A DNA stretch of 6,108 bases, from assembly GCA_051888775.1 (NCBI GenBank), contig JBJFCE010000096.1, forward strand, positions 1 through 6,108. The letters are read 5' to 3'. The position numbers were made by a program, and so were the translations under genes. The stretch's first letter is position 1. Every line of letters starts with the position of its first letter. Below the pieces are notes generated by a model. It had not been told where the DNA came from and made no database searches. It was given only the letters and a program-made list of their open reading frames with translations. This document shows, one piece after another, positions 1 to 5,788 of this stretch. This DNA comes from JBJFCE01 sp051888775. GTDB taxonomy: Bacteria; Bacillota; Clostridia; Lachnospirales; Lachnospiraceae.

Positions 1-84
1 CTTCCCTTGCGTTAAATGCATGGTGGAGGGATCTTCCTTTTTAACTATTCATTCTCATCTAATAGCAAACGCATCCGTTGCAGA
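1..84. other. Short non-coding edge sequence
   Basis: This is downstream of the leftward membrane-protein gene. A weak bulged hairpin (GCAA...TTGC, 65-81) follows its stop but lacks a T-run on the minus strand, so I do not call a terminator. No gene is supported here. Confidence 0.4.
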
Positions 85-933
85 TTATTGTACATGTATC
101 TCTCCCAAAGAAAACACCAATTCCCCGGTACTTTCATCAATCTCTGTATACACCTTGGCTTCCATTACCGGAACCTCCTCATATTGAGGTATTGCCCAGC
201 CTTCCACCATATAGCCGATCTCAAAATCCATCCATATCTCATCTCCGAGCCGGAAACCCACAATGTTACCTTCTGCAATTCCGGTAACCGGATTTTCTTC
301 CAACCAGCTTACATCTACCCGGACAAGCTCCTGATCATTTGCGGTATCATAATAGGTCAGTATCTGCGTATCCGCATCATAAGAATATCCGATACGTTCC
401 TCCAATAATTTAGAATAGTCATTGATACTGAATTGCCATTCGTTCTCTATCTTCGACTCCTTCAGCTGCAATATGTGGAGTTCTTCGGCATTGACACCCG
501 TTCCGGTAAATGTTGTCATTGATATTTGCAGCTGTTGATTTTCATCATTAAAATACAGTTTTGGCATAATTGCCCGCGGTGTCATATAATACCAGTCAAA
601 ATAATTTACATTTCCTGCCACTTCAATTGCAACACCTACACCATAGTAATCCTCATCATTATAACCGTATAATGCAATGTCTTCTTCCGGAATCTCCCCA
701 AGACAGATCACATTTGTGGACCAGTCCGGATCCGTCAGGAACTCACGCGGCTCGATTTCATCCCAATCAAGTGCCATAAAACGTCGCATTGCTTCCCCGC
801 CTGCGTCTGCTTCTGTGCTTTCCTCCTGCGGCTTTGCAGGGCCGATCAACCGGATAATCACTGCAACAGCAACGATTCCGACTGCTGCTACACTGAGCCA
901 AAGACAGCGTTTTTTCTTTTTCGATGCTCCCAT
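85..933 (-). CDS. Membrane-anchored hypothetical protein
   Basis: I do not recognise the family. The product (282 residues from the chosen start) begins with a basic stretch (MGASKKKKR), followed by one hydrophobic segment at about residues 11-30 (LWLSVAAVGIVAVAVIIRLI). It has no lipobox and no clear signal-peptidase site, so I infer a single-pass anchor with the C-terminal body outside the cell. The remaining 250 residues are acidic, rich in Asp, Glu, Tyr and Trp, and show alternating polar/hydrophobic stretches that suggest an all-beta or mixed fold. I see no catalytic motif. The frame stays open upstream to an ATG at 970-972, but that codon has no Shine-Dalgarno. The internal ATG at 931-933 has AGGAG seven bases upstream (941-945), so I start there. 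It is transcribed away from the toxin-antitoxin operon, and its 3' side (1-84) holds no convincing terminator. Coding status is well supported by length and composition; function is unknown. Confidence 0.85.
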   Translation of the reverse strand: MGASKKKKRCLWLSVAAVGIVAVAVIIRLIGPAKPQEESTEADAGGEAMRRFMALDWDEIEPREFLTDPDWSTNVICLGEIPEEDIALYGYNDEDYYGVGVAIEVAGNVNYFDWYYMTPRAIMPKLYFNDENQQLQISMTTFTGTGVNAEELHILQLKESKIENEWQFSINDYSKLLEERIGYSYDADTQILTYYDTANDQELVRVDVSWLEENPVTGIAEGNIVGFRLGDEIWMDFEIGYMVEGWAIPQYEEVPVMEAKVYTEIDESTGELVFSLGEIHVQ

Positions 934-940
934 ACGTTTT

Positions 941-945
941 CTCCT
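941..945 (-). promoter_or_regulatory. Ribosome binding site deciding the start of the 85-933 gene
   Basis: On the minus strand this reads AGGAG, with a 7-nt spacer to the ATG at 933-931. The upstream in-frame ATG at 972-970 is preceded by AT-rich sequence with no purine-rich match. The site therefore argues for the shorter, 282-residue product. Confidence 0.75.
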
Positions 946-1054
946 GTTCGTGCTTGATCGTTGTTGCTTCATCGATCATTCATTTTCAGATTAACCCGAT
1001 TGACGGTTGATTGCAATTCATTTTTTAATATAGTCCGAGAGTCAATGATAATGT

Positions 1055-1069
1055 ATAGCAGGCTGCTAT
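1055..1069. repeat. Perfect 7-bp inverted repeat with a one-base centre
   Basis: The sequence ATAGCAG-G-CTGCTAT is a perfect dyad. It lies about 120 bp upstream of the start of the leftward gene and about 220 bp upstream of the antitoxin. The one-base centre rules out a normal RNA hairpin loop, so a protein-binding dyad is more plausible than a terminator. No function is shown by the sequence. Confidence 0.4.
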
Positions 1070-1233
1070 GAATAGAATATGGTTTATTAGCTTATTACTG
1101 TAGTTGCTGTAGAATAATATTTAAAAGATATTTGTTTTTAGCCCCAATTTTGTTTAGTGATACACAATTAAGGCGTATTGTTCAATTATTTAATTTTGGA
1201 TAAACATACCTGTATTTCATGTGCATGTTTTCA

Positions 1234-1262
1234 TTGCGAGCAAAACATAATTATGCTATAAT
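1234..1262 (+). promoter_or_regulatory. Sigma-A promoter of the toxin-antitoxin operon
   Basis: The -35 box is TTGCGA (1234-1239, four of six matches). A 17-bp spacer leads to a perfect TATAAT (1257-1262), which is preceded by TGC (1254-1256) and so forms an extended -10. Transcription should begin near 1269-1270, leaving a leader of about 20 nt with the ribosome binding site AAGGAG at 1274-1279, nine bases before the antitoxin ATG. This is the best promoter in the window. Confidence 0.8.
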
Positions 1263-1266
1263 TATG
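1246..1266. promoter_or_regulatory. Putative autoregulatory operator, paired ATAATTATG repeats
   Basis: ATAATTATG occurs at 1247-1255 and again at 1258-1266, 11 bp apart, about one helical turn. The first copy extends to the perfect palindrome CATAATTATG (1246-1255), and the core of the second (1258-1265) is also palindromic. The second copy overlaps the -10 box. Phd/YefM antitoxins are known to repress their own operons by binding palindromes at or near the promoter, so an operator is the natural reading. Simple AT-richness around a -10 box could produce part of the pattern. Confidence 0.55.
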
Positions 1267-1288
1267 TCATAGAAAGGAGTGAAGCATC

Positions 1289-1552
1289 ATGCCACTTATA
1301 ATGCCTATTAAGGATTTACGTAATACAACCGAGATTTCTAATATTGCACACAAAGAACAAGAGCCTATTTTTATTACAAAAAATGGATATAGTGATTTAG
1401 TTATAATGAGTAGTGAGTTATATGATAAATTCGCAAGAATCAACCGCATCGACCAAGCCATCTACGAATCTGAGCAGGAAATGGCTAATGGCGCAGAAGC
1501 AATCGATGCAGAGATAGTATTTGCAGAATTGGAGAAAAAACATTTTGGATAA
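1289..1552 (+). CDS. Type II antitoxin, Phd/YefM-like
   Basis: An 87-residue antitoxin that should bind and neutralise the toxin encoded directly downstream and repress the shared promoter. The N-terminal half fits the Phd/YefM DNA-binding fold: the start MPLIMPIKDLRN (1-12), then a Glu/Lys-rich helix, the strand-turn EPIFITKNGYSDLVIM (25-40), and SSELYDKF (41-48). This pattern of 'PI-DLRN', 'PIFITKNG' and 'LVIMS' is characteristic of the family. The C-terminal part (about 49-87) is acidic and probably helical, as expected of the toxin-wrapping region. The ATG has AAGGAG nine bases upstream (1274-1279). Met5 is a less well placed alternative start. The end overlaps the toxin start by 8 nt. 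Base composition is AT-rich (17 G+C in the 60 nt at 1321-1380). Family assignment is by pattern recognition, without a search. Confidence 0.88.
   Translation: MPLIMPIKDLRNTTEISNIAHKEQEPIFITKNGYSDLVIMSSELYDKFARINRIDQAIYESEQEMANGAEAIDAEIVFAELEKKHFG
1531..1534 (+). promoter_or_regulatory. Ribosome binding site deciding the toxin start (TTG)
   Basis: GGAG lies within the end of the antitoxin gene, ten bases upstream of the TTG at 1545-1547. It supports that TTG as the toxin start over the TTG at 1521, which would add eight residues not expected of the family and has no comparable site at the right distance. Confidence 0.55.
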
Positions 1553-1847
1553 ATACAAAGTAAAGCTCAATCCCAGAGCAATACGCGAATTAAACAGCAT
1601 TTATGAATATATCGCAAATGAAAAATTGGCACCTGAAAACGCAAAAGGGCAGGTTGACAGAATAAAAAAGCTTATTCTAAATTTGGACACATTTCCGCAA
1701 TCTCATCAAGAGCGTAACGAAGGCAGGTATGCCGGAAAAGGTTATAGACAGTTACTAATCGATAATTATATCGCTATTTTTCGCATTGATGATATGGAAA
1801 AAACAGTATATGTTGTAACAGTACAATATCAAGGACAAAATTTATAA
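1545..1847 (+). CDS. Type II toxin, RelE/ParE-like
   Basis: A 100-residue toxin of the RelE/ParE superfamily. Relatives either cut mRNA on the ribosome or poison gyrase; the sequence does not decide which. The order fits the fold: beta strand YKVKLNPRAIREL (4-16), a helical hairpin with IYEYIANEKLAPENA (19-33) and RIKKLILNLDTFPQ (39-52), then the beta sheet with GRYAGKGYRQLLIDNYIAIFRID (60-82) and VYVVTVQYQGQNL (88-100). The 'LDTFPQ' turn, the GYRQLLIDNY strand and the FRID strand are typical. Many relatives end in a G-R-[DN] sequence; here it is GQN (97-99), with Gln98 in the usual Arg place. No ATG starts the frame. The TTG at 1545 gives the expected family length and has GGAG ten bases upstream. 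The 8-nt overlap with the antitoxin implies translational coupling. Length and AT-richness match its partner. Confidence 0.87.
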   Translation: MDKYKVKLNPRAIRELNSIYEYIANEKLAPENAKGQVDRIKKLILNLDTFPQSHQERNEGRYAGKGYRQLLIDNYIAIFRIDDMEKTVYVVTVQYQGQNL

Positions 1848-1858
1848 GACTTCCTAAC

Positions 1859-1892
1859 GAGACCATTTTCGTAACCTCACGAAAATGGTCTC
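1859..1892. terminator. Perfect 14-bp stem-loop after the toxin, probable terminator
   Basis: The left arm at 1859-1872 (GAGACCATTTTCGT) is perfectly complementary to the right arm at 1879-1892, with a six-base loop (AACCTC). It begins 11 nt after the toxin stop. The bases that follow on the plus strand (ATAATTTAATATT) are AU-rich but are not a clean U-run, and there is no U-run on the other strand, so it may be a weak terminator, an mRNA-stabilising hairpin, or both. It insulates the toxin-antitoxin operon from the ABC operon downstream. Confidence 0.55.
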
Positions 1893-1903
1893 ATAATTTA
1901 ATA

Positions 1904-1970
1904 TTGACTTCTTCCCCTTTACCATACTGCTCTATAATTGCTTGCTCTCAACCAATCCCTATAGTAAAAT
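1904..1970 (+). promoter_or_regulatory. Candidate promoter region of the ABC operon
   Basis: This region holds TTGACT (1904-1909) and a perfect TATAAT (1933-1938), but they are 23 bp apart, too far for an ordinary sigma-A promoter and beyond the 19-20 bp spacers of MerR-activated promoters. A second pairing, TTGCTT (1938-1943) and TATAGT (1960-1965), has a 16-bp spacer but a poor -35. I cannot tell which is used. I saw no dyad between the elements that would mark a regulator site. Confidence 0.3.
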
Positions 1971-1983
1971 GAAAACACCACAG

Positions 1984-1991
1984 AAGGGAGG
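1984..1991 (+). promoter_or_regulatory. Strong ribosome binding site of the first ABC gene
   Basis: AAGGGAGG ends five bases before the ATG at 1997. The match is long and the spacing short but workable, and it fixes the start of the 651-residue protein with its hydrophilic N-terminal tail. Confidence 0.7.
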
Positions 1992-1996
1992 TCATC

Positions 1997-3952
1997 ATGG
2001 CAAACACTCAGGAACCGATCCGGGCAGGGAAGCACAGAAAAACATCTGCCAAAAACCGAACAGAACATACCGAAAAGAACAAGGCAAGAATCTTTGCCAA
2101 CAATGCCTATGCGGTCAAAACCGTATGGCAGCTTAGCAAACGGCGCGTACTGCATACAGCGCTTTATTCTGTTGCGGGCTATGCGGAATGGATCTTCATG
2201 AGCATCTTTTTCCTGCGCTTTGTCATCCATGCCATTGAAACACAGCAGCCGTTTAAAACGATCCTTTGTTTTATCGGCATCTGTTTTGCCGTGTTCGGTC
2301 TGCTTTCCATGTATACCGCCTATATGGATTCCGTTGTCGTTCCTCTTACGGATAATACGATCTACCGCGCTCTCTATAAAAAGCTCTACGCAAAAGCGCG
2401 CAATGTCGAGCTCCGCTGCTTTGAGGACGCTGCGTTTTATAATCGTTATACCATGGCGCTGGACGGTGCCGCACAGAAAATGACCAAATCCGTCAGTTGC
2501 TTTTTTGATGTGCTGTTCGGTGTACTTGCCGCGGCAGCAGCATTTTACTCTATGTTTCTTATCGACCCGTTTTCCGTTCTCTTTGTAATTTCCCCGATTA
2601 TCGGCAATTTCGTTTTTGGCGGACTGATGAACAGGATCTGGGGCGGACGCTATCAGGATAATGTAACACATAACCGTAAAGCGGACTATGTCAACCGTGT
2701 TATGCATCTTGCCGAATATGCAAAGGAAATCCGCTATTCCAATATTCATGAGCTGATGATGCGCCGCTATGATGAAACGGTCGAGGGCAACCGCGCGGTT
2801 GCGGATAAATATGCAAAGAAGGGGATTCTTTACACATGGGCGCAGAATGTAACCACCTTTGCACTTGTGTTTGAGGGCATCATGATCTATGCCGCCTACC
2901 GCACGATCGTATCCCGTACCATGGGGCTTGCGGAGCTGGCAATCATGTTCACAGCCATGTCCACATCCTCCTGGATTCTGATCGGTATTTTCAACAACAT
3001 GATCGATGCTTTGAAAAACGGTGAGTTTCTGGAATACTTCCGTGCCTTCATGGAATACCGGGAAGCCATTCCGGAAGATCAGGACGGCATTTTACCTGAT
3101 AAAAAGGTACATAGCATTGAATTTCGCAATGTTTCTTTTGCTTATAAAAAAGACGAACCCGTTATCCGGAATCTGTCTCTTCGGATCGAAGGAGATAAGA
3201 TCTGTGCACTTGTCGGTCATAACGGTGCCGGAAAGTCTACGATCATCAAGCTGCTCTTCCGGCTCTACGATCCGACCGAAGGCGAAATCCTCGTCAACGA
3301 CATCAATATCAAAGAATACAACCTGAAAGCATATCGCCGCCTGTTCTCGGCTGCCTTTCAGGATTATCAGGTCATGGCAATGTCCGTCCGGGACAATGTG
3401 CTGATGGGTGCATTTGCGGATGAGCCGGAGTCTGCCGATATCGCAAACGCGGACTCTGCAGTATCCCCTGATTCTGCCAGAGCGCATGCCGATAAGATCG
3501 CCGAACGCGCGCTTCGCTGTGCGGGCGTATGGGATAAGGTAAGCTCCCTGCCAAACGGCATGAACACAATTATGACAAAAGAATTTGACAAGGACGGAGC
3601 AGTCCTTTCCGGCGGCGAGCAGCAAAAAATCGTGGTTGCAAGAGCCTTTGCACAGGAAGCCTGCGTAAAGGTATTCGATGAACCCTCCAGTGCACTTGAC
3701 CCGATCGCGGAATACGAACTTTACAATGATATCATGAAAGAAAGCAAAGGACATATCACGCTGTTTATCTCTCATCGCCTCTCCTCCGTCAAGGATGCCG
3801 ACATGGTCTTCATGCTGGAAAACGGACAGGTAATCGAGCAGGGCAGCCATGAAGCGCTTATGCAGACTCACGGAAAATACTGTGAAATGTTCACCAAGCA
3901 GGCACAGAACTATCTTGCGGATGAAAGCTACGGAAAGGAGACCGCCGTATGA
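1997..3952 (+). CDS. ABC transporter half-molecule A (membrane domain plus ATPase)
   Basis: A 651-residue exporter-type ABC protein in the cell membrane, probably pairing with the product of the next gene. A basic, hydrophilic tail (1-50) is followed by six likely membrane helices (about 52-79, 87-110, 167-188, 191-211, 279-304 and 311-335). The ATPase domain then has an A-loop Tyr383, Walker A GHNGAGKST (407-415, Lys413), Q-loop Gln455, signature LSGGE (537-541), Walker B ending Asp561 with catalytic Glu562, D-loop SALD (565-568) and H-loop His593. All catalytic residues are present. Two oddities are a roughly 21-residue Ala/Ser/Asp-rich insertion between Q-loop and signature (about residues 474-500), and Lys558 in the normally hydrophobic Walker B strand (VKVFDE). 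There is no C39 peptidase domain. The stop overlaps the next start (ATGA). Substrate unknown; a peptide or drug is a family-level guess. Confidence 0.93.
   Translation: MANTQEPIRAGKHRKTSAKNRTEHTEKNKARIFANNAYAVKTVWQLSKRRVLHTALYSVAGYAEWIFMSIFFLRFVIHAIETQQPFKTILCFIGICFAVFGLLSMYTAYMDSVVVPLTDNTIYRALYKKLYAKARNVELRCFEDAAFYNRYTMALDGAAQKMTKSVSCFFDVLFGVLAAAAAFYSMFLIDPFSVLFVISPIIGNFVFGGLMNRIWGGRYQDNVTHNRKADYVNRVMHLAEYAKEIRYSNIHELMMRRYDETVEGNRAVADKYAKKGILYTWAQNVTTFALVFEGIMIYAAYRTIVSRTMGLAELAIMFTAMSTSSWILIGIFNNMIDALKNGEFLEYFRAFMEYREAIPEDQDGILPDKKVHSIEFRNVSFAYKKDEPVIRNLSLRIEGDKICALVGHNGAGKSTIIKLLFRLYDPTEGEILVNDINIKEYNLKAYRRLFSAAFQDYQVMAMSVRDNVLMGAFADEPESADIANADSAVSPDSARAHADKIAERALRCAGVWDKVSSLPNGMNTIMTKEFDKDGAVLSGGEQQKIVVARAFAQEACVKVFDEPSSALDPIAEYELYNDIMKESKGHITLFISHRLSSVKDADMVFMLENGQVIEQGSHEALMQTHGKYCEMFTKQAQNYLADESYGKETAV
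3935..3940 (+). promoter_or_regulatory. Ribosome binding site of the second ABC gene
   Basis: AAGGAG lies inside the end of the first ABC gene, eight bases before the ATG at 3949. Together with the ATGA overlap it supports coupled, near-equal synthesis of the two halves. Confidence 0.7.
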
Positions 3953-5751
3953 AAAAAGAGAAGCAGACCTTTATAACCGTACTCAAAAATAATCTTTATC
4001 TGTTGCGGCTCTGCTTTCGTGCCGCACCGGGCTATACCTCGCTATATATTGTTGAAACAATCCGCAATGAGCTGGTCGTATTCCTTGAATTTACCTTTGC
4101 CTTAAACTATGTTCTGGAGTGCGCGGAATTCGGCAGACCTTTCCGGGATGCCGCCCTGTTTTTGGTCGGATTGCTTTCCTTCGTCGTCCTCGGGCTGCTC
4201 TTTAACGCTTTCTTGTTCCAAAAGCTGCAAATGAAAGCACAGCCAAAGATCAAGCAGGCATTGAAGAAGATGCTGTACCAAAAGGCAAAGGAGATCGATC
4301 TTGCATGCTATGACGATCCCGCCTTTTATAATGATTATGTACTGGCGGTTTCCGAAGCGGAAAATCAGATTGACCGCATGTTCAATATGCTTTCCTCCCT
4401 GTTTACCGGACTGACCTCGATCCTGTTATCGGGTGCTTTTTTCATCGGAAACGACCCGGTCTCCCTGCTGTTTGTCGCAATTTCCTTTATTGCCTCTTTA
4501 ACCTCGGGAAAAGCATTAAGCAGACTGAACTTTAAGATCCGCAATGAGAAAAACCCGTATGAACGGAAACTCGGCTACGTGAACCGTGTTTTTTATCTCA
4601 ACAATTATGCAAAAGAAATCCGCCTGAACACGGAAGTGTCCGGCGAACTGCTAAAGGACTTTGACAGCACCAATGATCAGGTGCGCGATATCGACCGCAA
4701 ATATGCAAAGAAACGCTTCTTTCTGCAATTTATGAAGGACTATCTGTGCAATGCGTTTCTGATCGATGTTGTCTATATGATCTATCTTGTATACAACGCA
4801 GCGGTTCTGCACCGGATTTCCTACAGCAATGTCGCCGTCATGCGGGGAACGACCAACCGCATGAAGAACCGGATGCGCCAGTTTTCCGACGTATACCCGA
4901 AAATGCTGGAGATCAGCCTTTATATCGAAAAGATTCAGACTTTCCTTGCGTTAAAGCCGAGTATCGTCAGTCAGGAAAAACGCCCTTTACCCGACATCCC
5001 GACAGAACTTACTCTTCGCAATGTCTCCTTCGGGTATCATGAAAAGGACGGCTATATCCTGAAAAATATCAACATGACGATCAATCCGTGCAGTAAGATC
5101 GCCATCGTCGGCTATAACGGCGCGGGCAAAACCACACTCATCAAGCTGATCATGAGGCTTTATGATCCGAATGAAGGCGAGATCCTGTTAAACGGCGTCA
5201 ATATCAAAGAATATGATGTAGAGGAATACCGCCGCAAGATCGGAACGGTCTTTCAGGACTTTAAGATCTTTGCCGCAACCGTCAAAGAAAATGTCCTGCT
5301 TGACTTTGCGGATACCGGTTCAGACGAAGCAGTTATTTCTTCCCTTGAAAAAAGCGGCTTTTCCGACCGGCTTTCCACGCTTTCGGACGGCCTTTCCACA
5401 GATCTGACAACGGAATTTGAAGAAAAAGGCGTCAACCTCTCCGGCGGGGAAGCCCAGAAGCTCGCCGTGGCACGCGTCTTTTACAAGAATGCAAATCTGA
5501 TCATTCTGGATGAACCGTCCAGTGCGCTTGACCCGCTCGCAGAATACCATTTAAACCGTTCCATGTTACATGCTGCGGAGCATAAATCCGTCGTCCTGAT
5601 CTCGCACCGCCTTTCCACAACGCGGCTTGCAGACCGCATCTATATGCTGGAGCAGGGACGTATCATCGAGGAAGGCACCCACGCACAGCTGTTGGCACAG
5701 GGCGGCAAATATGCACAGATGTGGCGCGTACAGGCAGGGCAGTACGCATGA
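3949..5751 (+). CDS. ABC transporter half-molecule B (membrane domain plus ATPase)
   Basis: A 600-residue paralogue of the preceding protein and its likely heterodimer partner. Hydrophobic segments lie at about 30-57, 68-90, 146-166, 170-190 and 259-285. The segment where the sixth helix belongs (about 289-322) is polar and basic, with Arg299, Arg304, Lys306, Arg308 and Arg310. The ATPase domain is complete: A-loop Tyr363, Walker A GYNGAGKTT (388-396, Lys394), Q-loop Gln436, signature LSGGE (497-501), Walker B LIILDE with Asp521 and Glu522, D-loop SALD, H-loop His553. The two proteins share long similar stretches, for example YVNRV-x(6)-YAKEIR before the fifth helix (210-225 here, 231-246 in A) and RLYDP-x-EGEIL in the ATPase. 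Both ATP sites look consensus, so nothing marks one as degenerate. The start overlaps the upstream stop by 4 nt. Substrate unknown. Confidence 0.93.
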   Translation: MKKEKQTFITVLKNNLYLLRLCFRAAPGYTSLYIVETIRNELVVFLEFTFALNYVLECAEFGRPFRDAALFLVGLLSFVVLGLLFNAFLFQKLQMKAQPKIKQALKKMLYQKAKEIDLACYDDPAFYNDYVLAVSEAENQIDRMFNMLSSLFTGLTSILLSGAFFIGNDPVSLLFVAISFIASLTSGKALSRLNFKIRNEKNPYERKLGYVNRVFYLNNYAKEIRLNTEVSGELLKDFDSTNDQVRDIDRKYAKKRFFLQFMKDYLCNAFLIDVVYMIYLVYNAAVLHRISYSNVAVMRGTTNRMKNRMRQFSDVYPKMLEISLYIEKIQTFLALKPSIVSQEKRPLPDIPTELTLRNVSFGYHEKDGYILKNINMTINPCSKIAIVGYNGAGKTTLIKLIMRLYDPNEGEILLNGVNIKEYDVEEYRRKIGTVFQDFKIFAATVKENVLLDFADTGSDEAVISSLEKSGFSDRLSTLSDGLSTDLTTEFEEKGVNLSGGEAQKLAVARVFYKNANLIILDEPSSALDPLAEYHLNRSMLHAAEHKSVVLISHRLSTTRLADRIYMLEQGRIIEEGTHAQLLAQGGKYAQMWRVQAGQYA

Positions 5752-5762
5752 AACGGCGTATC

Positions 5763-5788
5763 GTATATTATTATACCCCATAATAATG
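5763..5788. repeat. AT-only hairpin at the convergent gene junction
   Basis: ATTATTAT (5767-5774) and ATAATAAT (5780-5787) form a perfect 8-bp inverted repeat around the loop ACCCC. A competing fold pairs GTATA (5763-5767) with TATAC (5772-5776). The repeat lies 15 nt after the second ABC stop and contains the stop codon of the opposing gene. Lacking any GC pairs in the stem, it is a weak terminator candidate at best. Confidence 0.3.

Larger units (their letters stand above)
934..1288. other. AT-rich intergenic region between divergent genes
   Basis: This stretch separates the minus-strand membrane-protein gene from the plus-strand toxin-antitoxin operon. I find no credible gene or RNA gene in it. 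Its right end carries the toxin-antitoxin promoter and repeats (described separately). It also has a 15-bp dyad at 1055-1069, a short tandem CTGTAG pair (1098-1103 and 1107-1112), two CAATTA copies 18 bp apart (1165 and 1183), and a loose inverted pair AAACAT/ATGTTT (1202-1207 and 1225-1230). For the leftward gene, the best promoter hexamers I can find (TTGACT at 1045-1040, TATATT at 1032-1027, minus strand) are too close together to form one promoter, so its promoter is unresolved. Confidence 0.6.

Noticed and set aside
5..16. A 12-bp exact repeat, CCTTGCGTTAAA, found again at 4944-4955
   Set aside because: About one 12-bp identity is expected by chance in a window of this size, and one copy lies within a conserved coding region.
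16..408. A 130-residue plus-strand open frame at the left end
   Set aside because: It is antisense to the minus-strand membrane-protein gene, with no ribosome binding site and no protein-like pattern.
934..972. Extending the leftward gene to the ATG at 972
   Set aside because: It would add 13 basic residues, but that ATG has no Shine-Dalgarno, whereas the ATG at 933 has AGGAG at ideal spacing.
1521..1544. Starting the toxin at the TTG at 1521
   Set aside because: It adds eight residues not expected of the family and lacks a well-placed ribosome binding site; the TTG at 1545 fits better.
1904..1938. A MerR-type promoter with a long spacer, to be controlled by the TipAS-like regulator
   Set aside because: The spacer between TTGACT and TATAAT is 23 bp, beyond the 19-20 bp of MerR promoters, and contains no dyad.
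1919..2749. A 276-residue open frame on the minus strand, antisense to the first ABC gene
   Set aside because: It lies entirely opposite a well-supported coding region and its leader, has no recognisable domain, and its Cys/His/Lys-rich composition is typical of a shadow frame.
3092..3871. A 259-residue open frame on the minus strand, antisense to the ATPase domain of the first ABC gene
   Set aside because: It mirrors the codons of a conserved ATPase domain with all motifs intact on the plus strand; no domain or ribosome binding site supports it.
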